Below, in pieces: positions 43,793 through 57,801 of a stretch of DNA of 64,000 bases. Source of the stretch: Chaunax sp. Z400 (Eukaryota > Chordata > Actinopteri > Lophiiformes > Chaunacidae); NCBI GenBank assembly GCA_037577475.1, contig JBAGJB010000197.1, forward strand, positions 62,001-126,000, written 5' to 3'. Position 1 is the first letter of the stretch. The number at the start of each line of letters is the position of its first letter. Under the pieces are notes generated by a model. It ran no database searches, was not told where the DNA came from, and saw only the letters and a list, made by a program, of their open reading frames with translations. The position numbers were made by a program, and so were the translations under genes.

Positions 43793-46700
43793 GGCTCAAT
43801 GTCACCACACACAAACCTATAGGCTCATTATAACAACAACACAAACCTATAGGCTAAATAACAACACAAACCTATAGGCTCATTATAACAACAACACAAA
43901 CCTATAGGATCAATAGAACAACAACACAAACCTATAGACTCAATAGAACAACAACACAAACCTATAGGCTCAATAACAACACAAACCTATAGGCTCATTA
44001 TAACAACAACACAAACCTATAGGCTCAATAGAACAACACAAACCTATAGCCTCAATAACAACACAAACCTATAGGCTCAGTGTAACAACAACACAAACCT
44101 ATAGACTCATTATAACAACAACACAAACCTATAGGCTCATTATAACAACAAGACAAACCTATAGGCTCAATGTCACCACACACAAACCTATAGGCTCAAT
44201 ATAACAACAACACAAACCTATAGGCTCAATAACACAAACCTATAGGCTCATTATAACAACAACACAAACCTATAGGCTCGTTATAACAACAACACAAACC
44301 TATAGCCTCAATAACAACACAAACCTATAGGCCCATTATAACAACAACACAAACCTATAGACTCAATATAAAAACAACAAAAACCTATAGGATCAATACA
44401 ACAACACCACAAACCTATAGGACCAATAGAACAACAACACCACAAACCTATAGGACCAATAGAACAACAACACAAACCTATAGGATCAATAGAACACAAA
44501 CCTATAGGCTCAATATAGCAACACAAACCTATATTCTCATTATAACAACAACACAAACCTATAGGCTCAATAACAACACAAACCTATAGGCTCATTATAA
44601 CAACAACACAAACCTATAGGATCAATAGAACAACACAAACCTATAGGCTCAATATGACAACAACACAAACCTGAAGGGTCATTATGACAACAACACAAAC
44701 CTATAGGCTCAATATAACAACATCACAAACCTATAGAGTCATTATAACAACTACACAAACCTATAGGCTCATTATAACAACAACACAAACCTATAGGCTC
44801 AATGTAACCACACACAAACCTATAGACTCATTATAACAACAACACAAACCTATAGGATCAATAGAACAACAACACAAACCTATAGGCTCAATATAACAAC
44901 AACACAAACCTATAGGATCGTTATAACAACAACACAAACCTATAGACTCATTATAACAACAACACAAACCTATAGACTCATTATAACAACAACACAAACC
45001 TATAGGGTCAATATAGCAACACAAACCTATAGAGTCATTATAACAACAACACAAACCTAGAGGATCATTATAACAACAACATAAACCTATAGGGTCATTA
45101 TAACAACAACACAAACCTATGGGCTCAATGTAACAACAACACAAACCTATGGGCTCAATATGACAAAAACATAAAACCTATAGACTCATTAGAACAACAA
45201 CACAAACCTATAGACTCATTATAACAACAACACAAACCTATAGGCTCAATATGACAAACACATAAACCTATAGGATCGTTATAACAACAACACAAACCTA
45301 TAGACTCATTATAACAACAACACAAACCTATAGGGTCAATATAGCAACACAAACCTATAGACTCATTATAACAACAACACAAACCTATAGGCTCAATAAC
45401 AACACAAACCTATAGGCTCATTATAACAACAACACAAACCTATAGGCTCAATCGAACAACAACACAAACCTATAGCCTCAATAACAACACAAACCTATAG
45501 GCCCATTATAACAACAACACAAACCTATAGGCCCATTATAACAACAACACAAACCTATAGGCTCATTATAACAAGACAAACCTATAGGCTCAATGTCACC
45601 ACACACAAACCTATAGGCTCATTATAACAACAACACAAACCTATAGGCTCAATAGAACAACAGCACAAACCTATAGGCTCATTATAACAACAACACAAAC
45701 CTATAGGCTCAGTGTAACAACAACATAAACCTATAGACTCATTATAACAACAACACAAACCTATAGGCTCATTATAACAACAACACAAACCTATAGGCTC
45801 ATTATAACAACAAGACAAACCTATAGGCTCAATGTCACCACACACAAACCTATAGGCTCAATATAACAACAACACAAACCTATAGGCTCAAAAACAACAC
45901 AAACCTATAGGCTCATTATAACAACAACACAAACCTATAGGCTCAATAGAACAACAACACAAACCTATAGGCTCATTATAACAACACCACAAACCTATAG
46001 GATCAATTGAACAACAACGCAAAACTATGGGCTCAATGTAACAACAACACAAACCTATAGGCTCAATATAGCAACACAAACCTATATTCTCATTATAACA
46101 ACAACACAAACCTATAGGCTCATTATAACAACAAGACAAACCTATAGGCTCAATGTCACCACACACAAACCTATAGGCTCAATAACAACACAAACCTATA
46201 GGCTCAATGTCACCACACACAAACCTATATGCTCAATAACAACACAAACCTATAGGCTCATGATAACAACAACACAAACCTATAGGCTCAATAGAACAAC
46301 AACACAAACCTATAGGCTCATTATAACAACAACACAAACCTATAGGATCAATAGAACAACACAAACCTATAGGATCAATAGAACAACACAAACCTATCGG
46401 CTCAATATGACAACAACACAAACCTATAGGGTCATTATGACAACAACACAAACCTATAGGCTCAATATAACAACAACACAAACCTATAGGCTCATTATAA
46501 CAACAACACAAACCTATAGGCTCAATGTAACCACACACAAACCTATAGACTCATTATAACAACAACACAAACCTATAGGATCAATAGAACAACAACACAA
46601 ACCTATAGGATCAATAGAACAACAACACAAACCTATAGGCTCAATATAACAACAGCACAAACCTATAGGCTCAATATAACAACAGCACAAACCTATAGGA

Positions 46701-47260
46701 TCGTTATAACAACAACACAAACCTATAGACTCATTATAACAACAACACAAACCTATAGGGTCAATATAGCAACACAAACCTATAGAGTCATTATAACAAC
46801 AACACAAACCTATAGAGTCATTATAACAACAACACAAACCTATTGGCTAAATAACAACACAAACCTATAGGATCAATAGAACAACAACACAAACCTATAG
46901 ACTCAATAGAACAACAACACAAACCTATAGGCTCAATAACACAAACCTATAGGCTCATTATAACAACAACACAAACCTATAGGCTCAATAGAACAACACA
47001 AACCTATAGCCTCAAGAACAACACAAACCTATAGCCTCAAGAACAACACAAACCTATAGCCTCAATAACAACACAAACCTATAGGCTCAGTGTAACAACA
47101 ACACAAACCTATAGACTCATTATAACAACAACACAAACCTATAGACTCATTATAACAACAAGACAAACCTATAGGCTCAATGTCACCACACACAAACCTA
47201 TAGGCTCATTATAACAACAACACAAACCTATAGGCTAAATAACAACACAAACCTATAGGA
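43793..47260. repeat. Superunit 3, left part
   Basis: It restarts the superunit order at offset 36,160 from 7,633. M at 44,308 is expanded by 33 bp. About 215 bp is missing after 44,590: the GTCACC, CTATATGC and CTCATGATAA section found at 8,400-8,520 is absent. A 3-bp CAA loss near 45,573 changes the offset to 36,136, after which 45,582-46,837 is collinear with 9,446-10,701. CCTGAAGGG at 44,673 and CTATTGGCTAAAT at 46,843 are private box changes. Confidence 0.85.
44308..44556. repeat. M cassette, copy with a 33-bp tandem insertion
   Basis: The GGACCAATAGAA unit is present twice. The first copy has the tail CAACAACACCACAAA, making a 33-bp unit, a length I saw nowhere else. The extra CACCACAAA resembles the end of the preceding CAACACCACAAA unit, which suggests local slippage or a misaligned exchange. 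Confidence 0.85.
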
Positions 47261-50200
47261 TCAATAGAACAACAACACAAACCTATAGGCTAAATAACAA
47301 CACAAACCTATAGGCTCAGTGTAACAACAACACAAACCTATAGACTCATTATAACAACAACACAAACCTATAGACTCAGTGTAACAACAACATAAACCTA
47401 TAGACTCATTATAACAACAACACAAACCTATAGGCTCATTATAACAACAAGACAAACCTATAGGCTCAATGTCACCACACACAAACCTATAGGCTCAATA
47501 TAACAACAACACAAACCTATAGGCTCAAAAACAACACAAACCTATAGGCTCATTATAACAACAACACAAACCTATAGGCTCAATAGAACAACAACACAAA
47601 CCTATAGCCTCAATAACAACACAAACCTATAGGCTCATTATAACAACACCACAAACCTATAGGATCAATAGAACAACAACGCAAAACTATGGGCTCAATG
47701 TAACAACAACACAAACCTATAGGCTCAATATAGCAACACAAACCTATATTCTCATTATAACAACAACACAAACCTATAGGCTCAATAACAACACAAACCT
47801 ATAGGCTCAATGTCACCACACACAAACCTATATGCTCAATAACAACACAAACCTATAGGCTCATGATAACAACAACACAAACCTATAGGCTCAATAGAAC
47901 AACAACACAAACCTATAGGCTCATTATAACAACAACACAAACCTATAGGATCAATAGAACAACACAAACCTATAGGATCAATAGAACAACACAAACCTAT
48001 CGGCTCAATATGACAACAACACAAACCTATAGGGTCATTATGACAACAACACAAACCTATAGGCTCAATATAACAACAACACAAACCTATAGGCTCATTA
48101 TAACAACAACACAAACCTATAGGCTCAATGTAACCACACACAAACCTATAGACTCATTATAACAACAACACAAACCTATAGGATCAATAGAACAACAACA
48201 CAAACCTATAGGGTCAATATAACAACAGCACAAACCTATAGGCTCAATATAACAACAGCACAAACCTATAGGATCGTTATAACAACAACACAAACCTATA
48301 GACTCATTATAACAACAACACAAACCTATAGGGTCAATATAGCAACACAAACCTATAGAGTCATTATAATAACAACACAAACCTATAGGGTCAATATAGC
48401 AACACAAACCTATAGAGTCATTATAACAACAACACAAACCTATAGGCTAAATAACCACAAACCTATAGGCTCATTATAACAACAACACAAACCTATAGGA
48501 TCAATAGAACAACAACACAAACCTATAGACTCAATAGAACAACAACACAAACCTATAGGCTCAATAACAACACAAACCTATAGGCTCATTATAACAACAA
48601 CACAAACCTATAGGCTCAATAGAACAACACAAACCTATAGCCTCAAGAACAACACAAACCTATAGCCTCAAGAACAACACAAACCTATAGCCTCAATAAC
48701 AACACAAACCTATAGGCTCAGTGTAACAACAACACAAACCTATAGACTCATTATAACAACAACACAAACCTATAGGCTCAGTGTAACAACAACACAAACC
48801 TATAGACTCATTATAACAACAACACAAACCTATAGGCTCAGTGTAACAACAACATAAACCTATAGACTCATTATAACAACAACACAAACCTATAGGCTCA
48901 TTATAACAACAAGACAAACCTATAGGCTCAATGTCACCACACACAAACCTATAGGCTCAATATAACACCAACACAAACCTATAGGCTCAAAAACAACACA
49001 AACCTATAGGCTCATTATAACAACAACACAAACCTATAGGCTCAATAGAACAACAACACAAACCTGTAGCCTCAATAACAACACAAACCTATAGGCTCAT
49101 TATAACAACACCACAAACCTATAGGATCAATAGAACAACAACGCAAAACTATGGGCTCAATGTAACAACAACACAAACCTATAGGCTCAATATAGCAACA
49201 CAAACCTATATTCTCATTATAACAACAACACAAACCTATAGGCTCAATAACAACACAAACCTATAGGCTCAATGTCACCACACACAAACCTATATGCTCA
49301 ATAACAACACAAACCTATAGGCTCATGATAACAACAACACAAACCTATAGGCTCAATAGAACAACAACACAAACCTATAGGCTCATTATAACAACAACAC
49401 AAACCTATAGGATCAATAGAACAACACAAACCTATAGGATCAATAGAACAACACAAACCTATCGGCTCAATATGACAACAACACAAACCTATAGGGTCAT
49501 TATGACAACAACACAAACCTATAGGCTCAATATAACAACAACACAAACCTATAGGCTCATTATAACAACAACACAAACCTATAGGCTCAATGTAACCACA
49601 CACAAACCTATAGACTCATTATAACAACAACACAAACCTATAGGATCAATAGAACAACAACACAAACCTATAGGATCAATAGAACAACAACACAAACCTA
49701 TAGGCTCAATATAACAACAGCACAAACCTATAGGCTCAATATAACAACAGCACAAACCTATAGGATCGTTATAACAACAACACAAACCTATAGACTCATT
49801 ATAACAACAACACAAACCTATAGGGTCAATATAGCAACACAAACCTATAGAGTCATTATAACAACAACACAAACCTATAGAGTCATTATAACAACAACAC
49901 AAACCTATAGGCTAAATAACAACACAAACCTATAGGATCAATAGAACAACAACACAAACCTATAGACTCAATAGAACAACAACACAAACCTATAGGCTCA
50001 ATAACACAAACCTATAGGCTCATTATAACAACAACACAAACCTATAGGCTCAATAGAACAACACAAACCTATAGCCTCAAGAACAACACAAACCTATAGC
50101 CTCAATAACAACACAAACCTATAGGCTCAGTGTAACAACAACACAAACCTATAGACTCATTATAACAACAACACAAACCTATAGACTCATTATAACAACA

Positions 50201-53029
50201 AGACAAACCTATAGGCTCAATGTCACCACACACAAACCTATAGGCTCATTATAACAACAACACAAACCTATAGGCTAAATAACAACACAAACCTATAGGA
50301 TCAATAGAACAACAACACAAACCTATAGGCTAAATAACAACACAAACCTATAGGCTCAGTGTAACAACAACACAAACCTATAGACTCATTATAACAACAA
50401 CACAAACCTATAGACTCAGTGTAACAACAACATAAACCTATAGACTCATTATAACAACAACACAAACCTATAGGCTCATTATAACAACAAGACAAACCTA
50501 TAGGCTCAATGTCACCACACACAAACCTATAGGCTCAATATAACAACAACACAAACCTATAGGCTCAAAAACAACACAAACCTATAGGCTCATTATAACA
50601 ACAACACAAACCTATAGGCTCAATAGAACAACAACACAAACCTATAGCCTCAATAACAACACAAACCTATAGGCTCATTATAACAACACCACAAACCTAT
50701 AGGATCAATAGAACAACAACGCAAAACTATGGGCTCAATGTAACAACAACACAAACCTATAGGCTCAATATAGCAACACAAACCTATATTCTCATTATAA
50801 CAACAACACAAACCTATAGGCTCAATAACAACACAAACCTATAGGCTCAATGTCACCACACACAAACCTATATGCTCAATAACAACACAAACCTATAGGC
50901 TCATGATAACAACAACACAAACCTATAGGCTCAATAGAACAACAACACAAACCTATAGGCTCATTATAACAACAACACAAACCTATAGGATCAATAGAAC
51001 AACACAAACCTATAGGATCAATAGAACAACACAAACCTATCGGCTCAATATGACAACAACACAAACCTATAGGGTCATTATGACAACAACACAAACCTAT
51101 AGGCTCAATATAACAACAACACAAACCTATAGGCTCATTATAACAACAACACAAACCTATAGGCTCAATGTAACCACACACAAACCTATAGACTCATTAT
51201 AACAACAACACAAACCTATAGGATCAATAGAACAACAACACAAACCTATAGGCTCAATATAACAACAGCACAAACCTATAGGCTCAATATAACAACAGCA
51301 CAAACCTATAGGATCGTTATAACAACAACACAAACCTATAGACTCATTATAACAACAACACAAACCTATAGGGTCAATATAGCAACACAAACCTATAGAG
51401 TCATTATAACAACAACACAAACCTATAGGGTCAATATAGCAACACAAACCTATAGAGTCATTATAACAACAACACAAACCTATAGGCTAAATAACCACAA
51501 ACCTATAGGCTCATTATAACAACAACACAAACCTATAGGATCAATAGAACAACAACACAAACCTATAGACTCAATAGAACAACAACACAAACCTATAGGC
51601 TCAATAACAACACAAACCTATAGGCTCATTATAACAACAACACAAACCTATAGGCTCAATAGAACAACACAAACCTATAGCCTCAAGAACAACACAAACC
51701 TATAGCCTCAAGAACAACACAAACCTATAGCCTCAATAACAACACAAACCTATAGGCTCAGTGTAACAACAACACAAACCTATAGACTCATTATAACAAC
51801 AACACAAACCTATAGGCTCAGTGTAACAACAACACAAACCTATAGACTCATTATAACAACAACACAAACCTATAGGCTCAGTGTAACAACAACATAAACC
51901 TATAGACTCATTATAACAACAACACAAACCTATAGGCTCATTATAACAACAAGACAAACCTATAGGCTCAATGTCACCACACACAAACCTATAGGCTCAA
52001 TATAACACCAACACAAACCTATAGGCTCAAAAACAACACAAACCTATAGGCTCATTATAACAACAACACAAACCTATAGGCTCAATAGAACAACAACACA
52101 AACCTGTAGCCTCAATAACAACACAAACCTATAGGCTCATTATAACAACACCACAAACCTATAGGATCAATAGAACAACAACGCAAAACTATGGGCTCAA
52201 TGTAACAACAACACAAACCTATAGGCTCAATATAGCAACACAAACCTATATTCTCATTATAACAACAACACAAACCTATAGGCTCAATAACAACACAAAC
52301 CTATAGGCTCAATGTCACCACACACAAACCTATATGCTCAATAACAACACAAACCTATAGGCTCATGATAACAACAACACAAACCTATAGGCTCAATAGA
52401 ACAACAACACAAACCTATAGGCTCATTATAACAACAACACAAACCTATAGGATCAATAGAACAACACAAACCTATAGGATCAATAGAACAACACAAACCT
52501 ATAGGCTCAATATGACAACAACACAAACCTATAGGGTCATTATGACAACAACACAAACCTATAGGCTCAATATAACAACAACACAAACCTATAGGCTCAT
52601 TATAACAACAACACAAACCTATAGGCTCAATGTAACCACACACAAACCTATAGACTCATTATAACAACAACACAAACCTATAGGATCAATAGAACAACAA
52701 CACAAACCTATAGGATCAATAGAACAACAACACAAACCTATAGGCTCAATATAACAACAGCACAAACCTATAGGCTCAATATAACAACAGCACAAACCTA
52801 TAGGCTCAATATAACAACAGCACAAACCTATAGGATCGTTATAACAACAACACAAACCTATAGGATCGTTATAACAACAACACAAACCTATAGACTCATT
52901 ATAACAACAACACAAACCTATAGGGTCAATATAGCAACACAAACCTATAGAGTCATTATAACAACAACACAAACCTATAGGGTCAATATAGCAACACAAA
53001 CCTATAGAGTCATTATAACAACAACACAA
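47261..53029. repeat. A+B repeat with a 3,040-bp period, two copies
   Basis: Positions 47,261, 47,836, 48,117, 48,693 and 49,298 recur at 50,301, 50,876, 51,157, 51,733 and 52,338, all exactly +3,040. The period is one A-type repeat (1,578 bp between CTCATGATAA units) followed by one B-type repeat (1,462 bp). Both copies share a GACTCAGTGTAA variant (47,37x and 50,41x), ACCAACAC (48,967 and 52,007) and CCTGTAG (49,064 and 52,104). The second copy ends in a locally expanded stretch with three GGCTCAATATAACAACAGC and two GGATCGTTATAA units (52,740-52,890). Confidence 0.88.
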
Positions 53030-56000
53030 ACCTATAGGCTAAATAACCACAAACCTATAGGCTCATTATAACAACAACACAAACCTATAGGATCAATAGA
53101 ACAACAACACAAACCTATAGACTCAATAGAACAACAACACAAACCTATAGACTCAATAGAACAACAACACAAACCTATAGACTCAATAGAACAACAACAC
53201 AAACCTATAGGCTCATTATAACAACAACACAAACCTATAGGCTCAATAGAACAACACAACCCTATAGCCTCAAGAACAACACAAACCTATAGCCTCAAGA
53301 ACAACACAAACCTATAGCCTCAATAACAACACAAACCTATAGGCTCAGTGTAACAACAACACAAACCTATAGACTCATTATAACAACAACACAAACCTAT
53401 AGACTCATTATAACAACAAGACAAACCTATAGGCTCAATGTCACCACACACAAACCTATAGGCTCAATGTCACCACACACAAACCTATAGGCTAAATAAC
53501 AACACAAACCTATAGGATCAATAGAACAACAACACAAACCTATAGGCTAAATAACAACACAAACCTATAGGCTCAGTGTAACAACAACACAAACCTATAG
53601 ACTCATTATAACAACAACACAAACCTATAGGCTCATTATAACAACAAGACAAACCTATAGGCTCAATGTCACCACACACAAACCTATAGGCTCATTATAA
53701 CAACAACACAAACCTATAGGCTCATTATAACAACAACACAAACCTATAGGCTCATTATAACAACAACACAAACCTATAGGCTCATTATAACAACACAAAC
53801 CTATAGGCTAAATAACAACACAAACCTATAGGCTCATTATAACAACAACACAAACCTATAGGCTCAATAGAACAACACAAACCTATAGCCTCAATAACAA
53901 CACAAACCTATAGCCTCAATAACAACACAAACCTATAGGCTCAGTGTAACAACAACACAAACCTATAGACTCATTATAACAACAACACAAGCCTATAGGC
54001 TCATTATAACAACAAGACAAACCTATAGGCTCAATGTCACCACACACAAACCTATAGGCTCAATATAACAACAACACAAACCTATAGGCTCAATAACAAC
54101 ACAAACCTATAGGCTCATTATAACAACAACACAAACCTATAGGCTCAATTGAACAACAACACAAACCTATAGCCTCAATAACAACACAAACCTATAGGCC
54201 CATTATAACAACAACACAAACCTATAGACTCAATATAAAAACAACAAAAACCTATAGGATCAATACAACAACACCACAAACCTATAGGACCAATAGAACA
54301 ACAACACAAACCTATAGGATCAATAGAACACAAACCTATAGGCTCAATATAGCAACACAAACCTATATTCTCATTATAACAACAACACAAACCTATAGGC
54401 TCAATAACAACACAAACCTATAGGCTCAATGTCACCACACACAAACCTATATGCTCAATAACAACACAAACCTATTGGCTCATGATAACAACAACACAAA
54501 CCTATAGGCTCAATAGAACAACAACACAAACCTATAGGCTCATTATAACAACAACACAAACCTATAGGCTCATTATAACAACAACACAAACCTATAGGAT
54601 CAATAGAACAACACAAACCTATAGGCTCAATATGACAACAACACAAACCTATAGGGTCATTATGACAACAACACAAACCTATAGGCTCAATATAACAACA
54701 TCACAAACCTATAGAGTCATTATAACAACTACACAAACCTATAGGCTCATTATAACAACAACACAAACCTATAGGCTCAATGTAACCACACACAAACCTA
54801 TAGACTCATTATAACAACAACACAAACCTATAGGATCAATAGAACAACAACACAAACCTATAGGCTCAATATAACAACAACACAAACCTATAGGATCGTT
54901 ATAACAACAACACAAACCTATAGACTCATTATAACAACAACACAAACCTATAGACTCATTATAACAACAACACAAACCTATAGGGTCAATATAGCAACAC
55001 AAACCTATAGAGTCATTATAACAACAACACAAACCTAAAGGATCATTATAACAACAACATAAACCTATAGGGTCATTATAACAACAACACAAACCTATGG
55101 GCTCAATGTAACAACAACACAAACCTATGGGCTCAATATGACAAAAACATAAAACCTATAGACTCATTAGAACAACAACACAAACCTATAGACTCATTAT
55201 AACAACACAAACCTATAGGCTCAATATGACAAACACATAAACCTATAGGATCGTTATAACAACAACACAAACCTATAGACTCATTATAACAACAACACAA
55301 ACCTATAGGGTCAATATAGCAACACAAACCTATAGAGTCATTATAACAACAACACAAACCTATAGGCTAAATAACAACACAAACCTATAGGCTCATTATA
55401 ACAACAACACAAACCTATAGGATCAATAGAACAACAACACAAACCTATAGACTCAATATAACAACAACACAAACCTATAGGCTCAATAACAACACAAACC
55501 TATAGGCTCATTATAACAACAACACAAACCTATAGGCTCAATAGAACAACAACACAAACCAATAGCCTCAATAACAACACAAACCTATAGGCTCATTATA
55601 ACAACAACGCAAACCTATAGACTCAATATAACAACAACAAAAACCTATAAGATCAATACAACAACACCACAAACCTATAGGATCAATAGAACACAAACCT
55701 ATAGGCTCAATATGACAAACACACAAACCTATAGACTCATTATAACAACAACACAAACCTATACACTCATTATAACAACAACACAAACCTATAGGCTCAA
55801 TATGACAACAAAACAAACCTATAGGCTCAATATGACAAACACACAAACCTATAGACTCATTATAACAACAACACAAACCTATACACTCATTATAACAACA
55901 ACACAAACCTATAGGATCAATAGAACAACAACACAAACCTATAGGCTCAATATGACAACAACACAAACCTATAGGCTCAATATAACAATAACACAAACCT

Positions 56001-57585
56001 ATAGAGTCATTATAACAACAACACTTTCCTATAGGCTCATTATAACAACAACACAAACCTATAGGCTCAATATAACAACAACACAAACCTAGAGGATCAT
56101 TATAACAACAACATAAACCTATAGGGTCATTATAACAACAACACAAAACTATGGGCTCAATGTAACAACAACACAAACCTTTAGGGCTCAATATAGCAAC
56201 ACAAATCTATATTCTCATTATAACAACAACACAAACCTATAGGCTCATTATAACAACAAGACAAACCTATAGGCTCAATGTCACCACACACAAACCTATA
56301 GGCTCAATAACAACACAAACCTATAGGCTCATTATAACAACAACACAAAACTATGGGCTCAATGTAACAACAACACAAACCTATAGGCTGAATATAGCAA
56401 CACAAACCTATATTCTCAATAGAATAACAACACAAACCCATAGGCTCAATATAACAACAACAAAAACCTATAGGGTCATTATGACAACAACACAAACCTA
56501 TAGGCTCAATATAACAACAACACAAACCGATAAGCTCATTATAACAACAACACAAACCTATAGGCTCAATAGAACAACAGCACAAACCTATAGGCTCATT
56601 ATAACAACAACACAAACCTATAGGCTCAGTGTAACAACAACACAAACCTATAGGCTCAGTGTAACAACAACACAAACCTATAGAGTCATTATAACAACAA
56701 CACAAACCAATAGGATCAATAGAACAACAACACAAACCTATAGGCTCAATATGACAACACCACAAACCTATAGGATCAATAGAACAACAACACAAACCTA
56801 TAGGATCAATAGAACAACAACACAAACCTATAGGATCAATATGACAAACACATGAACCTATAGGATCGTTATAACAACAACACAAACCTATAGACTCATT
56901 ATAACAACAACACAAACCTATAGGGTCAATATAACAACAACACAAACCTATAGGGTCAATATAACAACAACACAAACCTATAGAGTCATTATAACAACAA
57001 CACAAACCTATAGGCTAAATAACAACACTAACCTATAGGCTCATTATAACAACAACACAAACCTATAGGATCAATAGAACAACAACACAAACCTATAGAC
57101 TCAATAGAACAACAACACAAACCTATAGGCTCAATAACAACACAAACCTATAGGCTCATTATAACAACAACACAAACCTATAGGCTCAATAGAACAACAC
57201 AAACCTATAGCCTCAATAACAACACAAACCTATAGGCTCATTATAACAACAACACAAACCTATAGGCTCAGTGTAACAACAACACAAACCTATAGACTCA
57301 TTATAACAACAACACAAACCTATAGGCTCATTATAACAACAAGACAAACCTATAGGCTCAATGTCACCACACACAAACCTATAGGCTCAATATAACAACA
57401 ACACAAACCTATAGGCTCAATAACAACACAAACCTATAGGCTCATTATAACAACAACACAAACCTATAGGCTCAATAACAACACAAACCTATAGGCCCAT
57501 TATAACAACAAGACAAACCTATAGGCTCAATGTCACCACACACAAACCTATAGGCTCAATATAACAACAACACAAACCTATAGGC
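53030..57585. repeat. Diverged satellite block, copy 2 (pairs with 21.6-26.1 kb)
   Basis: It repeats 21,612-26,079 at offset 31,422, with whole-unit gains and losses. There are three GACTCAATAGAA units at 53,120-53,210, one CTATACACTC unit fewer than copy 1 near 55,780, and one extra GGGTCAATATAA unit near 56,950. It carries the same scars as copy 1: ACTTTCC at 56,023, CCTTTAGGG at about 56,178, CCGATAAG at about 56,527 and AACACTAACC near 57,024. Private changes include ACAACCCTATAG (53,250) and CAAGCCTATAG (53,990). Minus- and plus-strand frames are long here for the same reason as in copy 1 and are not called as genes. Confidence 0.85.
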
Positions 57586-57801
57586 TCAATAACAACACAA
57601 ACCTATAGGCTCATTATAACAACAACACAAACCTATAGACTCAATATAAAAACAACAAAAACCTATAGGATCAATACAACAACACCACAAACCTATATTC
57701 TCATTATAACAACAACACAAACCTATAGGATCAATAGAACACAAACCTATAGGCTCAATATAGCAACACAAACCTATATTCTCATTATAACAACAACACA
57801 A
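57586..57801. repeat. M cassette, patched copy
   Basis: Length and flanks match other M copies. However, the first unit reads GGCTCATT instead of GGCCCATT, and the GGACCAATAGAA unit is replaced by a CTATATTCTCATTATAA unit of equal length. Replacement without length change suggests gene conversion from another unit. Confidence 0.75.
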
